Of a stretch of 64,000 nucleotides of DNA, positions 1 through 12,600 are shown one piece after another (the stretch's first letter is position 1; every line of letters starts with the position of its first letter). A program made the position numbers and the translations under genes. The notes below the pieces were generated by a model. That model was not told where the DNA came from. It was given only the letters and a program-made list of their open reading frames with translations, and searched no databases. The DNA comes from Phialemonium atrogriseum (lineage: Eukaryota > Ascomycota > Sordariomycetes > Cephalothecales > Cephalothecaceae): assembly GCF_030411735.1 (NCBI RefSeq), contig NW_026848143.1:186001-250000 (forward strand), given 5' to 3'.

Positions 1-480
1 CGCACCTTCAGTCCCCGCTTCGATGTTCGCGAGGTCGAGGGCGCCTACGAACTGCACGGCGAGCTCCCTGGAATCGCCCGTGAGAACGTGAACATTGAGT
101 TCACCGAGCCGCAGACCATCGTCGTCAGCGGCCGCGTTGAGCGCAGCTACACGGCCGGCACCCCGCCCGCCGGCCTGATCGAGGACCTCAGCAAGAAGGC
201 CACCATCACCGAGGAGGGCGAGAAGACCTCCACCCCGCCTGCCAAGGAGAAAAGCGCCGCCGAGGGGACCGCAAACGGAAACGGAAACGGAAACGGCGGT
301 GCCCAGCGCGCTGAAAAGTTCTGGGTGTCGGAGCGCTCCGTCGGCGAGTTCTCCCGCACCTTCAGCTTCCCGACCCCGGTCGACCACGACGGTGTGACCG
401 CGGGTCTCAACAACGGCGTCCTATCCGTCACCATCCCGAAGGCCAAGAAGAAGGAGGCCCGCCGCATCGCTATCAACTGA
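1..480 (+). CDS. Small heat-shock protein, Hsp20/alpha-crystallin family (3' part)
   Basis: ATP-independent holdase chaperone that binds unfolding proteins under heat or other stress, probably cytosolic (family knowledge). The reading frame is open from base 1 with no start in view, so the 5' end lies outside the window. The visible 159 codons begin inside the alpha-crystallin domain (FDVREVEGAYELHGELPG), continue through the beta strands (VNIEF, IVVSGRVER) and end with the conserved GVLSVTIPK strand, then a short Lys/Arg tail. A charged, low-complexity insert of about 50 residues with an Asn-Gly run (bases 271-297) splits the domain between the VSGR strand and the FWVSERSVGEFSR strand. This insert is typical of Hsp30-type proteins of filamentous fungi. 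The stop TGA is at 478-480. The family is clear; the exact paralogue is not. Confidence 0.9.
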   Translation, partial: RTFSPRFDVREVEGAYELHGELPGIARENVNIEFTEPQTIVVSGRVERSYTAGTPPAGLIEDLSKKATITEEGEKTSTPPAKEKSAAEGTANGNGNGNGGAQRAEKFWVSERSVGEFSRTFSFPTPVDHDGVTAGLNNGVLSVTIPKAKKKEARRIAIN

Positions 481-1891
481 GGTCGCCTCGTCTTTCGGCT
501 AACACCTCCTTCCTGAACAATCGTTCCGTTTGCACTTTTGGGGGTCATTGTACGAATACGAACATGGGAAGGAGTTTTGCAGTTTTACGGAAGCTCAGCC
601 TTTGCACGGAGTAGTAGGGTTGATGGATCACTGGACATCCCATGGACACGGGCGTTTTCCTGCGCATGGCTTCTTTTGTCACGACGAACGACCTTCTTTA
701 CTTCACTCATTGAGCCTTGGTCTGATACATCCCACTCTCTAGCGAAACAAAATAGTAATAATAAAAAGATCCCAGCTTTCTATTAATAAAAACGACGCTG
801 CAAAATACATGGTGTACCTACTTTACCTTACCTATGAACTTCCTTCTTGGGTGTTATGTACGTCTTCATGATGCTTCCCCCAGACCATGATCGTCAGTGT
901 CACCAGGGCCACAATTGCCGGATGGCGTCATTCGGCTCCACAAAATAGGTTCGCCTCTGTCGATCGACGTTGAATGCTTTGATCCCCAGAAAAGGGGACT
1001 CGAACGGCCATCGAGGCCGGTGCGGCGTCCGGTGGCACATGGCGTGTTCGAAATCGAGATTTCCTTAGCGTGCCTAGCTGGGTAGATACCTATCTGCTTT
1101 GTGTGTGAATTAGAGTAATGTATTCCCAAGTCCCCTTTTCGCAAGGATTAGGCTGGTGGGGTTCGAAATGCGGCTTTGGGGGGAAGGGACGAGACGAGCT
1201 CTAGGCCCCCTGACGTCACCTGTCGGAGGTGGCGAGGATTAGGGGTCGATGCTGAAGATTGCCACTTCGAAGTTTCCTCCCGGCCAACTGGAGATTCAGC
1301 GGCAGTTGATGTCGGCCATACCACGTGTTCTTGTCACCGGCCTTCTCTTTCAGATATGTAGGCTATCGAGCCTCCCAGCTAAGCCTGGATTGCAGGTTCC
1401 TGAACCCAGGAAACTGGCCGAGATGCTGTCCAGAGCTGTGTGTCCGAGGCTTTGTATCACACCTAAATCAAATTTATCCGCGTAGGATAAGGGCATTGTA
1501 GTTCGCCGTCTTGGGGACTGTATCACAACTAAGTAGCACAGAAAGCATCGCCAATGGCGCATCTGGCCTTCTTTCACGGCTTCCCAGGCCATTCCGGCAC
1601 GCTGGGGACGAGAAGCAGGAGGAGAAGATACCAGGGACCAGGAACCCGGAACCAAACGTAGAGAAGGAACTCGAGATTAAATTCCGTCGCTCACCCGTGC
1701 ACGCTTCCATATACAAAAGAAAGAAATAGAAAGCCAAAAAAAACTGACCAAAAAACAAAGCCCCCCAACCACCAAAAGAAAAATATGAAAATATAAAATA
1801 AAAATAAAATAAAATGATTCCACCACTTGTGCCTCATCATAGAAACAATATATTGAAGGGCAAACCTCAATTGCTGCCTCTGGTCCTTGCT
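481..1891. other. Intergenic, Hsp20 3' flank to YTH gene 3' flank
   Basis: No convincing gene. The short open frames here are not conserved-looking. A TGACGTCA (CRE/ATF-type) palindrome lies at 1211-1218. An A-rich stretch at about 1730-1815 is probably 3'-flanking sequence between two converging transcripts. Confidence 0.6.
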
Positions 1892-4139
1892 TCACATTTG
1901 GTAATGAGGTCGCATCGGCGGGTATCCGGTCATCATGGTTACAGCGCCCCTTAAACCCCCGGAAACGCCCGACAGAACGCCCGGCGCCGGGCTCTGCGAC
2001 TTGTTGAACAGCCCGATCAGGCGCCGACCGACCGAGGGCTCCAGCTCGGTACCGTCCCTCGCGATCTTGACCTCCCTGTTGGAGTTCCAGGGGTTTCTCA
2101 GCCCCCGCGTCCGGTAGAAGGGCAACCTCGTCGTGGAAAGCCACTCGAGCTTGAAAGGCTTTCCCCACGCCTTGTTCTCTCCTTCTGCGCCGTCAGCTCC
2201 GCCTGGCACGCCGCTCTCATCCTCCACGACCGAGCCCGCTCCTGACCCCGATTCCTCTCCGTCACATTGCCCCCCCACGCTTTCCAGACCACTGTCGTCT
2301 CTCTCTGCCTCCCAGAATATTGTGCCCCGTGCAGAGTCGTCGATGATGCGTCCCTTGGGCGCAAACTCGGTAGCTTCGGTGGGGATGGCCTTGGGGAGGT
2401 CGGGGTCGGTGGCAGACTGGGCCTTGGGGGCGAACTCGATCGCGGCCGTCGGATCGTTGTCAATCGGGGAGACCATTCGTGCATAGCCGAAATACTCTCC
2501 GGACTTGTTGGCGGAGAAGATAAGGTAAACATTGTCTACGGACTGCGGTTTTGGCCAAGGTGAAGCCAGATCGTTAGCAATCAGAAACTGTCTGGCAAAT
2601 GTCGTTCTCTGTGCTAGGCTAGCCGTCCCCATGCCTATGCCCTCTCTCCCTCCCCGCCCCCCCTTCTCTCTCTCCCTCTCTCTCTCTCGCTCTCTCTCGC
2701 ACGCTCCACTCACCTCGAAAGCCTTATTAAGATTATCCTCGTTGTGGGACTGAGTCGCCCAGATCCCCGTCCGCACGCTCAACTCCAAGTCCTCGACAGT
2801 CAGGCTCTTCAGGACAAAGAACCTGTCCTTCTGCGATCCCGGCCCGTCGACCGACGGGGCGGTTTTGCCTTCGCTGACTGGGCCCAGCATCGGGGTGGCT
2901 CTATCGGACTCGGAACCCCCCCCTGGAGAAGCCGCATCTGGCTGGCTCCCCGGCTGCGATGTCGAGGCCGCGGGGCCGGTCGGGGCGCTGGTACCGGCTG
3001 CACCTTCGACTGTGTTCTTCCGCAACCGACTGACGAGCCGTACTGTCTGGAATCTCGAATCGTGAAGCTTCTGCTGGGCTGCGGCGCAGCTCTGTTCGTC
3101 CTTGAAATTGGCAAACGCACAATTACTCTTCGAAATGAGAAATAGTGATTCTAGTCCCTTCGTTTCCTTGCACACGTGATGTACCAGACTCATCAGATCG
3201 GTCTGGGGAGGAAGGTTTCCAACCCAGATAGCGTGGCCTTTTTGAGCATGTTAGGGCAAAGCTCAAGGCGTGCGAAGGGGGAGAGGCACATACCACTTTG
3301 TTTGGGCTTTCGAGGGGGTCCTCGGACAACACTCGGACGAGAATCGGAAGCTACCAGAGCGTCAGTTGTGTGCATGGTGCATGGTGCATCTGCGTCCTCA
3401 ATACCGCCTGGTGCGACTTACATGATGCGCGGTCTTGCGATGGAGTCGAGGTACCAGTCTGGTTGAAATGTAGGGATTTCGACAACCTAGGGTCCGACTG
3501 CGGAGTGCCTGACGGCAGATATTGTGCGGCAAAGACCTGCCCTGTGAGCGCCTGAGCTTGTGCTGGGTAATGTCCCGCTTGATCATAGTAGTATGGAGTG
3601 GAAGGCGGTCCCTGACCCGGCTGATTCATGATGACGGGGTTGTGATAGAAACCCATGGTCGGCCGGGACATATTCGCGTATGTCTGAGATGGCGAAAGCG
3701 GAGCTGGGTAATACTGTGCCATGTGTGGATGCTGTTGGAGATAGTACTGGTGGTTCTCAAACGGCTGCTGGACGGGTAGCTGGTTCGGTATGGCGGGAGA
3801 CGGTCCTACAGGATGGTTGAACCGCTGCTGTCCTTGAAGGTATTGCTCAGCTCTATAGCTAGGTTGGGGCAGAGCATTCGCCATGGAACTCATGTCGTAT
3901 GGCCCTCCTTGGGGAGGCCCGTGAGGCTTCGCCATGTCGCGCCGGGACGAGACGCTATACCGGGGGTCGTCGTAATATTGCTGTGGAAAGTGTTGGTGGA
4001 CCGACCAGTTGTTCGTCGCGATTTGTCCTGGAGGATAGGGTGGCTGGGGTGCAGGGCTCTGCCCTTGAAAGGCGCTGGGTGCGCCGTCTTGTACTACAGT
4101 CTCCCTCGAGTTGCCAGCTTCGGGTGGTGCGCCTCCCAT
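1892..4139 (-). CDS. YTH-domain m6A RNA-binding protein with an RRM
   Basis: Likely reader of N6-methyladenosine in mRNA. Exons on the minus strand: 4139-3422, 3350-3294, 3237-2714 and 2542-1892. Together they give 1950 nt, or 649 residues. Residues 1-240 are disordered and rich in Gln, Pro and Tyr. An RRM follows from about residue 260 (HAIWVGNLPPQTDL as RNP2-like, then CAFANFKDE as RNP1-like). The YTH domain spans about 395-590: KDRFFVLKSLTVEDLELS, GIWATQSHNE, VYLIFSANKSGEYFGYARM, GKPFKLEWLS, RNPWNSNREVKIARDG. The Trp of IWATQ and of LEWLS are the expected aromatic-cage residues. The 171-bp third intron (2543-2713) has a GTGAGT donor, a CTAAC branch site and a CAG acceptor, and carries a long GA/CT microsatellite. 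Without it, NKAFE joins SVDNVYLIF seamlessly. The start at 4139 is the first Met of the open frame. RRM+YTH is the common arrangement in filamentous fungi. Confidence 0.9.
2640..2703. repeat. CT/GA microsatellite inside YTH intron 3
   Basis: Pyrimidine-rich tract on the plus strand, mostly CTCT and TCTC units. It reads as GA repeats on the coding strand and sits wholly within the intron 2543-2713, so it does not affect the protein. Confidence 0.85.
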
Positions 4140-7100
4140 CTGGTTTCAAAAGGCGGTCGAGCGGCCGGCCAAAGGTCCGGGACTGAGGATACTGACTACA
4201 AAATCTCGGTAGAGGTCAACCAGGAGTCGGGATTCCAAAATATGTTGGATGTTGAAGCAGCGTCTGGCTGGCTAAGACGGGTAGGGAAGGCGAGGTAAAA
4301 TGTCCACGAGGTGCGACGCAAAATCACAGCAAGCCTCTTGTGGATCCAACCACAGTCGTGCGGGATTTGCTCCGGAACCAGTGGCCTTGAATGGAGCAGG
4401 TGCCGTTGGGTTATGTATATTGTACACGGCGCGGCCACAGGGCAAGGGCACGTTTCTGACGGGGTGTCTTTTCGGGTTATGACACCATGAGCTAGATCTA
4501 GATTGTCTAGGTCCTATGTAGGTGTGAGAGGCTTCGGTCTTTTGTGGGTGTGTTCTTGGGGGGCGACAGACTTGACTACGGGCCCAATGCTAAAACAGAG
4601 AGGACCTCGAAGAAGAATAAGGACCCGGAGGCCAATACTAGCCCAATACAAGGGTTGTTGGGCAGAAGAGGGTATCTGGTATATCCCCTTGGGATGGTTG
4701 ACAAGGGTCGGGTCGTCTGCTGGATTTGCCACAGGGCCGAGTGGGGACGCAAAGGGACGGGATAGGGAAGGAGGACAGGCTCCCCGGCGCTTGCTGTCCC
4801 CGGCCTGTCGTCCTTCTCTTTGAACAGTGCTAGCAAATCGTGGCCTTGGCTGGGGAAGCCACGATGATGTAGGTAGGAACCGATGTGGCTGTGGCACAGA
4901 TGAGGAAGCAGAGCCGAGGGGTTACCCGGCAGATTGGCCAGTCTGCTCTCTGCTTTCAGACCCGGAGGTTTGGCAGACTTTACAGACCAAAGGGAGGGAA
5001 GTGGCTTACTGCGGGGCGGCGCCAATCTTCGTCCCAATTCTCGCTTCGATCTGTAGTGGACGTCTGCGTATGGAGCTCTCGGCAGGGATAGTGACGGCTT
5101 CTGACGCGTCCGAGGAGAGACTACCATGGAAGGTAAGTAGGTAGGTACCTTAGGTAGGTACCAGGTATGAACAAAGGTACGGGTAGAATAAGTACGACGG
5201 ATCTAAGAGCCCAGGTTATTGGTCATTTCTGACCATAACTAGGGAGCATGACGAGCACGGTGAGGGCAGCATGGAAAGGAGTAGGCGAGAGCTAGCGGGA
5301 CCACAAGGAGGGCTGGAGTACGTATGGGCAGGTTGGACAGGGACAGGGCCAACAGGTTTTTGCATTTTGCACTGGGAGGATGGGGATCTGGGAAAGAAGA
5401 TGGGGATTTTTATTTGACCCATCTTCAAGAGGCGTTGGCGCAGAGGACGGGGCCAATGTAGCTAAAGGGTCCTTAGTACCTGTGTTGATGATAGCTGGTA
5501 CGTAGTAGGAGGAGAAGTAGTGTAAAATGGGATGCAGAGGCAAGACGCCGGGCCAAGCCACCGAGCCACAATTGTTCTAGCCTTCGAAGTTCGAGCCCAC
5601 GATCTATGATCTTCCAGGTCGTATCACCTAGGTACCCCGGTCTTCTCCGCCGAGACGTACCTACCCGGCCTTGACCTTCCCCGACCATTTATGTAGCTAA
5701 GACGAGTACCTGAAAAGTACTTTGCCACTAAGACACTGGGGAACCAAAAAGGTGCCGATTCCTACCTACCTAACTTACACCTTAGAAGGAAGTCCGGCAC
5801 AGTCTCTTATGAGGAGTACGAGGAGGGCAGTGCAAGCGATAGTTCTAGGGAGGTAGAGGGCATGGTGCTGATGAGCTGGGACAAGCACCGGTGCCGGAAA
5901 ACGTGGCAGACGGAGACTGCTTGGAAACACAAAGGTTTTGCAGCCTAGCACTCGTGCCAGCGTGTGTGTTTCTGCTGGCAGGGGAGATCTATGGCTTGTT
6001 TTTTTTGAGCAGATTATTGCTAGTAAGAGGGAGATCGCCAACTTCTGTGAAGGCTCAGGGTATAGCTAGCCAAGATATAGGAAGACAGATGGTGGTAAAT
6101 GATGCAGTGAGAAACTTGTTAAGACAAGCAAGAACAAGTTCGATGAGAGAACGATGCAGGGACCTGGAGCTTGTATCTGCCCAGTAATGTGGTGGAATGG
6201 CAACCCCAGGTCCTGCCCTGGTGCAGTGTACGTCATAAAGCTGGCAAGCAGGGCATGGCGGCTCGCAATGTGGATGGCAGCACCAGGATCAACTGGTGGG
6301 GGCAATTGAGATGTATCTTGGATGTACATACAATCCAGGACATGCACTAGGGTACCTAAGGTACCTTTTGGTATTCTATATGACTTTAGGTCGGTAGGTT
6401 GGAAGTAGTTGGTGATAACTTACATACTATACTGGCCCCAAGCAAAAGGGAATAAATAGGAAGCACAAGGAAATGAAGGGAACTTAAATGGAAGGAATGG
6501 CCCCGCCCACAACGATTTTCCAGAACACCCTAGAAGTCAGAGGTCCGTAGAGGTAGGTAGGTACCTATCATGTAGTTGGGACGGCTGTAACCCGACTTAG
6601 ATCGGCCCAGCCCCACAGGGGTCTTCACCCCTTTTCCCGTCGCCTCATGGTTCTCGCCACCTCACCTTCAGATCAAAGCTGGCGTCCAGCCGGCCACAGG
6701 CCTGCCCCACCAGATACTGTGTTTACGAAGTACATGCACACTATCCTAGTACATGAAAGTACAAGTATCCATGGCACTGAACTGTAGAGTCAACGCCACG
6801 CGTCCATCCTCTCCCGATCAATCTGGTGCTAGTTGAGATGTGAACGGCCCGCTCACGAACTTTTGGTCCCACCACTTCGCTACAATCCTAGCAATTAGCC
6901 CGTAACCGCGGGGCTTAAAACAGCTAGACCGGACATTTTCTTCCGCGCTGGTAGCATACTATGTATACATAGATTCGGTATTTTTTTTTAGCTTTGGACG
7001 GGTCTCCCAATTGAGTCGCGAGCCGTCTTCCTTCCAGCCTCAGGCTTACCAGTAAATCGCGACTGCTTCAGTGACGTCACTTTACTGGTTGTACCCAAGA

Positions 7101-8285
7101 GTCCTCACGTTTTCTCTTCATCGGTGCCGATTGAGTTTTACTGATGAGGCTGATGAGAGCTGAACACGTGCAGACTCTATCTTGCTATGTTGGAGGGTTT
7201 CGGCCTGGCCCGAAATCAAGCGTTGCCAAGTGGTTCTAGACTGGACTACGGTAATTGTTGACTATTTTGCTCTGCAATGGTGTACAAAACGTACACCTGA
7301 GGATGTCCAAACTTTTATTCTTTGACCTCGTGGCTGATAGGAACTCTTTGTCGCCGGCGACTCGGCACTCCTGACAAAACAGTCCTTACATAGTGTACGT
7401 ATAGAGGTTATCTTGACAAGGGTTGATATTGAAGGCGAATGTGAGAGTCCGCCATATGCAGTAGCATACGGGTAGTCCACGACCCGAGCAATGCTTGAAG
7501 GACAGGGAATCAGTGCGGGTGGCAAAACCAAAGGAAAACACGGCCAATTTCTGACTGGGAACGATACCATTTGCCACTGGTCCCGTTTCTGATTGCGTCG
7601 AACGGCCTGGGCTTTACAGTATGCAGCGTGGGAAGCCGCATTTGTGCCTGGATTGGCCGAGGATACTCTGCGCTAAGTTGGGCACGCAGCAGGTCCTGTA
7701 GGAAATCAGCTACCCCACTCGCTTGTTTTCTGGGTAAGGGCCGGAGATATCTCCTCGCGCTCTAGGCAGGCCCAGAGTGGCATTATGGGCAGCCACAGTG
7801 GCGACCGGGTGTGGCTATACATAGAGGGAAACCTTGATTCGGCCGCGGACATATATCCTGCACCTCGAAGCGGGTGCAAAACGGCCTTGCATCAAGGTAT
7901 CGAACAGTAACCGTATGGTTGGGTGGTGTGGGAGTGTGTTAGTGTGTGTGGAGACTAGCCTTACTTATATCACTGCCCTCGAGGTTATCGTCGTTTGGAA
8001 TAGTAGCTAGCGGGGTTAGGGGGTAGTAGAAATAAGTAGGTAGAACCGTCACCTGTAATAGCCTCGCTGACTGTAAATTGGAGAAGCTGCCTCAATGCCA
8101 GGAATGGAGTGGCAATCAGTTGTGTACCTGCATGCTGAGACTGCCTGGACCTGAGCGGGCCTTCTGAGCAGCCGGGATATGATGAAATGCCACCTGTGCC
8201 CAAAGCTTGGGGAATGTTTGTTTAGTGTACATAACGGAACATACAAAGGCGTCTTCCCCCTCGCAGTGCGCCGCCTCCCTGAAGC
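4140..8285. other. 4.1-kb intergenic region with TACC/GGTA tracts
   Basis: No gene I can support. It holds the 5' flank of the YTH gene and the 3' flank of PRE7. GGTA/TACC clusters occur at about 5137-5168, 5640-5700, 5760-5775, 6348-6366 and 6546-6572. A 9-bp inverted repeat (7048-7056 with 7081-7089) encloses a GTGACGTCAC palindrome (7071-7080). Open frames up to 183 codons (4576-5127, minus) are Pro/Ser-rich, resemble nothing I know and have no flanking splice logic. Confidence 0.55.
7048..7089. repeat. Inverted repeat enclosing a CRE-like palindrome
   Basis: ACCAGTAAA at 7048-7056 is exactly complementary to TTTACTGGT at 7081-7089. The 24-bp spacer contains the perfect palindrome GTGACGTCAC (7071-7080), which includes a TGACGTCA bZIP (CRE/ATF) site. 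It lies 1.2 kb from the nearest gene end, so its role is unclear. Confidence 0.6.
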
Positions 8286-9165
8286 TTAATCTTGCTTCAA
8301 CGGTAGGTAGATCTCCTCGATACCCTCCTGCGTGACAACCAGCATCTGTAAGCCATCGCCGACCTCGATATGGCGCTCCACTGCGCCATCAAACGCATCC
8401 TTGACCAGGATCTCGACCTCGCTCCTTGACAGCGGGCGCCGTCCCCGCTCCTGCAGCGCGTGGCCCTCGCCGCTGCCGGGGACGTACTGGTTCTTGAAGT
8501 TGACCTGGTTGTCCAGGAAGGGCGTGATCAGGCTCGCCGCGGCGCCGCCGGCGCGGGACTGCTCGCGCTCGTAGCTGCCGACGGGGTCGTACGAGTAGAC
8601 GGCGCCCTTGCCCTCCTCGTCCAGGCCGCCCAGGATGGCGTAGGCGTAGTAGGGGAAGAAACGCTTCTGGTAGAGGATCGTCGATAGCCGCTGGGCGCAG
8701 GCGTTGACGCTCATGGGCTTGCCGTGCCGGTAGCGGTACATCTTGCAGACGGCGTCGAGCCGCTCCTTGAGGGCCTCGCCGTCGGCCGCGAAGCCTACCA
8801 CCGACAGGACCATGGTTGCGTCGTGCTGGTCCGCCGTCGAGCCGCCGATCCGGAACACCTTCGGGTGGTACCGGCTGTTGATGCTGTAGCCCGATGTCAG
8901 CCTCGTGTCGCCGGCCATGATGGTGAAGTCTGCGCCGGCGATGGCGAGCGTCGAGCCGCCGTTGTCCGTGTACCTGTGGTAACGACCCCGGGTTAGCTTG
9001 GGGAGTCCGTACTTCGGGGAGATTAGGGCGGCTGGAAGGAACGGTGTCTCCTCACGGGTCGAAGCGGTGTTCCCGGGCACCTTCTGGTGCGTTGACTTTG
9101 GGTGCATCGTTGAACGAGTAGTTGGGTCCGTTCATAACGGGATTCTGGCTGAACATTGCAGCCAT
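8286..9165 (-). CDS. PRE7: 20S proteasome subunit beta-6
   Basis: Structural, non-catalytic beta-ring subunit of the 20S proteasome core. Two exons: 9165-9056 and 8973-8286, giving 265 residues. The 82-bp intron (8974-9055) has a GTGAGG donor, a GCTAAC branch site and a CAG acceptor. Splicing joins REHRFDP to YTDNGGSTLAIAG, the normal beta-6 N-terminal segment. The NTN-hydrolase fold is evident from ADFTIMAGDTRLTSGYSI, VLSVVGFAADGEALKERL, YYAYAILGGLDEEGKGAVY and DPVGSYER. As usual for beta-6, the mature start lacks the catalytic Gly-Thr pair. An acidic, Gly-rich loop between FLDNQVNFKNQY and LSRSEVEILVKDAF is also typical. The start is the ATG at 9165, with a second in-frame Met three codons later. 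The gene is divergent from STT4 across about 510 bp. Confidence 0.95.
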
Positions 9166-9674
9166 GTTGCCGAATTCCGCTAATCAGAAATCGTCTAACA
9201 GAGCTCCTTTCTTCCTCTGGGAATGGGCGAAACGGTCACAGGAGGGTAGGGCCGTCTAGCGTTGAGATGGAGTTCGTTCCGAAGGTGAAGCTGAGATTGC
9301 CCGGGGCAGTCGTTTCGATGAAGTTCAATATTGAGCTGGGAGGCGCGCGTCAACCTTGCAGCCTTGCTGAGACAGGGAGCTCTGGGTGACTAAGCTAGTG
9401 GAGACCAACCTGAGCTTGGGAGCTGGCCAATTAGCACAGCAGGCGGCAATTCAGAGCAGGGATCCTCTCGTCGCGGTGGACGCATACCTAGTATAGATTA
9501 CTTTTGTGTTAAATTGAATTGAGCTTGGAAGTTCCAAGAACATACCGGCCTCGTCTGATGTGCCTTTGAAGCACGTCGCGGATACGGCTTGTTCCTTGTT
9601 CCTTTTGCACATTGGCGGAGAAGAAACGCCCCTTCGAACCGAAGCCTTCGCTTCGATCCCCCTATACGTTCGCC
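9166..9674. promoter_or_regulatory. Divergent promoter region PRE7 / STT4
   Basis: 509 bp between two divergent start codons, so it must hold both promoters and leaders. I see no clear TATA box and no yeast-type proteasome control element. An in-frame upstream ATG for STT4 exists at 9612, 63 bp before the start I chose. Confidence 0.55.
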
Positions 9675-12600
9675 ATGGCTCGAGACATACGCCAGAGGGC
9701 TCTCGAGAAGATCGCGGCCCTCTCTGCCACCAGCACAACCACCTCCTTTGACAAGTCCGACCTGGGAAGACTGTGCAGAGCTGCCCCCAGCCATGGAAAG
9801 TCCCATGAGACGGCCAACGGCTACCGTACCAGCCAAATGCCCACTGTTGGACGTGTCCCAATGGTAAGCCAAGACAGTCCCTGAACGCATCATCGAGAGA
9901 GTTCGATCCATTGACTTACTCGGACTGCAGACAATTCGGGAATTCGAGGTCCTACTGGCCCTTTGCAAAGCTGCGCCGATCGTACAGTCTGTCCAGAGTG
10001 CCGAGAAGCTCGCGAGACAACTTATACCGTACCTGCTGGAGTCGCACAACCAGGTCTTCTTGCCGTCGCCCTTTTTCCGAAAGATCCAACCATCCCCGAC
10101 CGAATCTCTAAGTCGCCACATTACCGCTGCTCTTCTTTCGCTTGGAATACGCCATCACGACGTGCATCAGACTGTGTCTGACAGCATCTGGGCCTTTCTC
10201 AATGCCTGCGCGCATGCTTCAGAAGCAGCCGTCTCGCAGGTCAGCGAGGACGAACCGGCAGCTTTGGATGATGCCATAAGCACTGCAACCATCACCATTG
10301 CTCTGCTCGGTTTCCTCGACGCTGCTTCTGCCCAGGCGGATTTCTGGAGGGCCGGAGGCCGCCTGGCTCTGATCCAGTGGTTCAGAGACCTTCTCTCCGA
10401 GCCATTCTTGGTCGCTGTTGAGACAGCCTTCTCCACGATCCGAAACTCCCGCTCGGCCGACCGCCACGTGAGGGAGTGGAAGAGATACCTGCGTCATTAC
10501 TCGGCCATTGGGCGCCCTCTTGGCGCAATGCTGCTCCAGCAGAGTTTCACGTGGCTGCTCGTGGCTGCCACCTCTCTTTTGGTTGCAGAGGCCGATGCTC
10601 TACGACGCTCAAACGTCCTGGACATCCTCATGTCCGGTGAAGGCCTATTAAGGTCACTCACAGCCAAGAGTGGAGATGCCGACTTCCGATCTGTCGAGAT
10701 ATACGCTACCATCGTTCTTGACCAGATGAATCACCTTGAATCCAGTGCGGACTTTGTTCGACTTGGATCCTCTGCTCAACAGAAACTAGCCTGCAGCGTG
10801 AAGTCATCGGCTTTAATCAGCTACCTGAACTGCTCGAGGCTCAACCAGGACGCTGCCGATGCCGACCTCCTCATGTCGTGGCTCGAGGACACGCTTTCTG
10901 ACCCTCCCAGCATGGCCGACGAAGATTTGGGTGCAACAGTTCTCAAGTCAATGGCGCTGCTTTGTAGGGTCTCGCCGACTTTCTCTGCCAGCGTTAGCCG
11001 GCTCCTACCGCGTTTCATCGTCCAAAGCGGTGCCAGGCGTCAAGCGGTAGTGGCCGCCTCCAAATGCTTAGCCTTCGTCCTACGGATGCTCTCGACTGAT
11101 GCGGTCATCACTACCTTGTACACCCTTGGCAATGTCCTCAGCCCCGGTGGCGAGCGGACACTCACGAACGGTGTACATGCAGAATTGACGGATGGCTCCG
11201 GGGCCCAAATCTACCCGGGAAGGCATTCCACGGGGAGCTCCATTTCGTTGCGAATTTCCGGCGACGAAGAGACCGTCATCGTGTACGGCAATGTGATAGA
11301 GGCCATCTGTGAGATCGCAAGCGTCTTCAATGATGAAAAGATCACAGCCCTTGCCCAATCCATGCTCTTGCAGAAGATCGACAAGGTGACGAGTTCTGCG
11401 GATGCTCGAATTATCACCGGAGCCGCCACCTTGGCACTGAGGGGTGGCCAACTCGAGTTCCGTTCCCTGCTGAAGATGTACGGCAGGCTGGCCCACCTCG
11501 CCGTGGTGGAAAATAGGGATGGTATTCTGGCAGCTGTAAGTTGTTGTTGCATGGGCTATCTATTGTTTTTCTCGTTTCTTTTGCTGATGCCCAGTAGGTC
11601 CTAAAAGCGAGAAACCACATCTCTGCCAATGTCCGGCGAGACTCTCCCTTGTACGAGATTTACTGGGAGCACATGTTGGACAGCATCATTTCCAAAGGCG
11701 AGGCTCAAAGCTATCAGTCTCACTACACGGATTCCGATGTTGAGCTCGCTGCCCGAGAGATGGCTCAGCTTCTTCAGCCTCTTGCTATCTTCATGTCAAC
11801 CAACGATCTGGCCTCGGATGACAGCACTGATGATGATACCCATGCGATGCTTCGCGACGCGTGGTTTACCATCGTCATCCACGGCTTCACCCCGTCTACC
11901 CCACGGGGCAAGAAGTACATCAACGAGCTTCGCATCATGGCTATTCACTCTCCGCCTCTGGTCTTCGAAGACCGTGGAGAGCAAGACGAAAGTGATGTCG
12001 AGCTGAACACTGTCCTCCGCAGGGGCATGAGCTCCGAGCGCGAAGCCGTGCTGAAGAAGCAAATGGTCGAGCTGATCCCCTCGAGGACGGACGATATCAG
12101 GGGACTGAGCTACCGCAGGCTCATCTTTTTGCAAGCTGTCTATCTGGTCGAGGGCCTGCGAGCGGACGCCGGGGACTGCACCAAAGCATTGTCATATTTC
12201 CTGGAACCCAGCATGCGCCGAAGTGAAGTCAGCCGCACCATGGAGGGCGTCATGAACGCTGTCATGGATAAGTATCTGAAGAAGACGATCAGTACGGCAA
12301 ACCCGACATTTTCAGCCCAATATGCATCAAGCCAGCTTGCCACCATCTTCTGCAACTGCTGCCACCGCATCGAAAGGGTCCAGCAGGCAGCCTTTACCTG
12401 CGCTGACCGCATCCTCAGGGACGTTCCCTCGGCCCTGTGCCACAGGTCGTCGTTGTTCGCTCTGCTCGACTTGCTCTCGCTGCTCTGGACAAGCTGCCTG
12501 GAGGCAGAGACAGATCTGTACGAGCCAAGGACCAGTTTCAAGTCGGCACGGAGCAATGTCAGTGTTGAGCTCTCGGATGATTACGCCTTCCGGCGCTTCA

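Noticed and set aside
4576..5127. 183-codon open frame on the minus strand
   Set aside because: Pro/Ser/Leu-rich composition, no recognisable motif, overlaps other equally long frames, and lies in the YTH gene upstream flank.
7140..7185. CTGATGAG followed by a small stem and GAAC, resembling a hammerhead ribozyme core
   Set aside because: Stem II-like pairing exists, but no complementary stem I or III and no NUH cleavage site could be found on either side.
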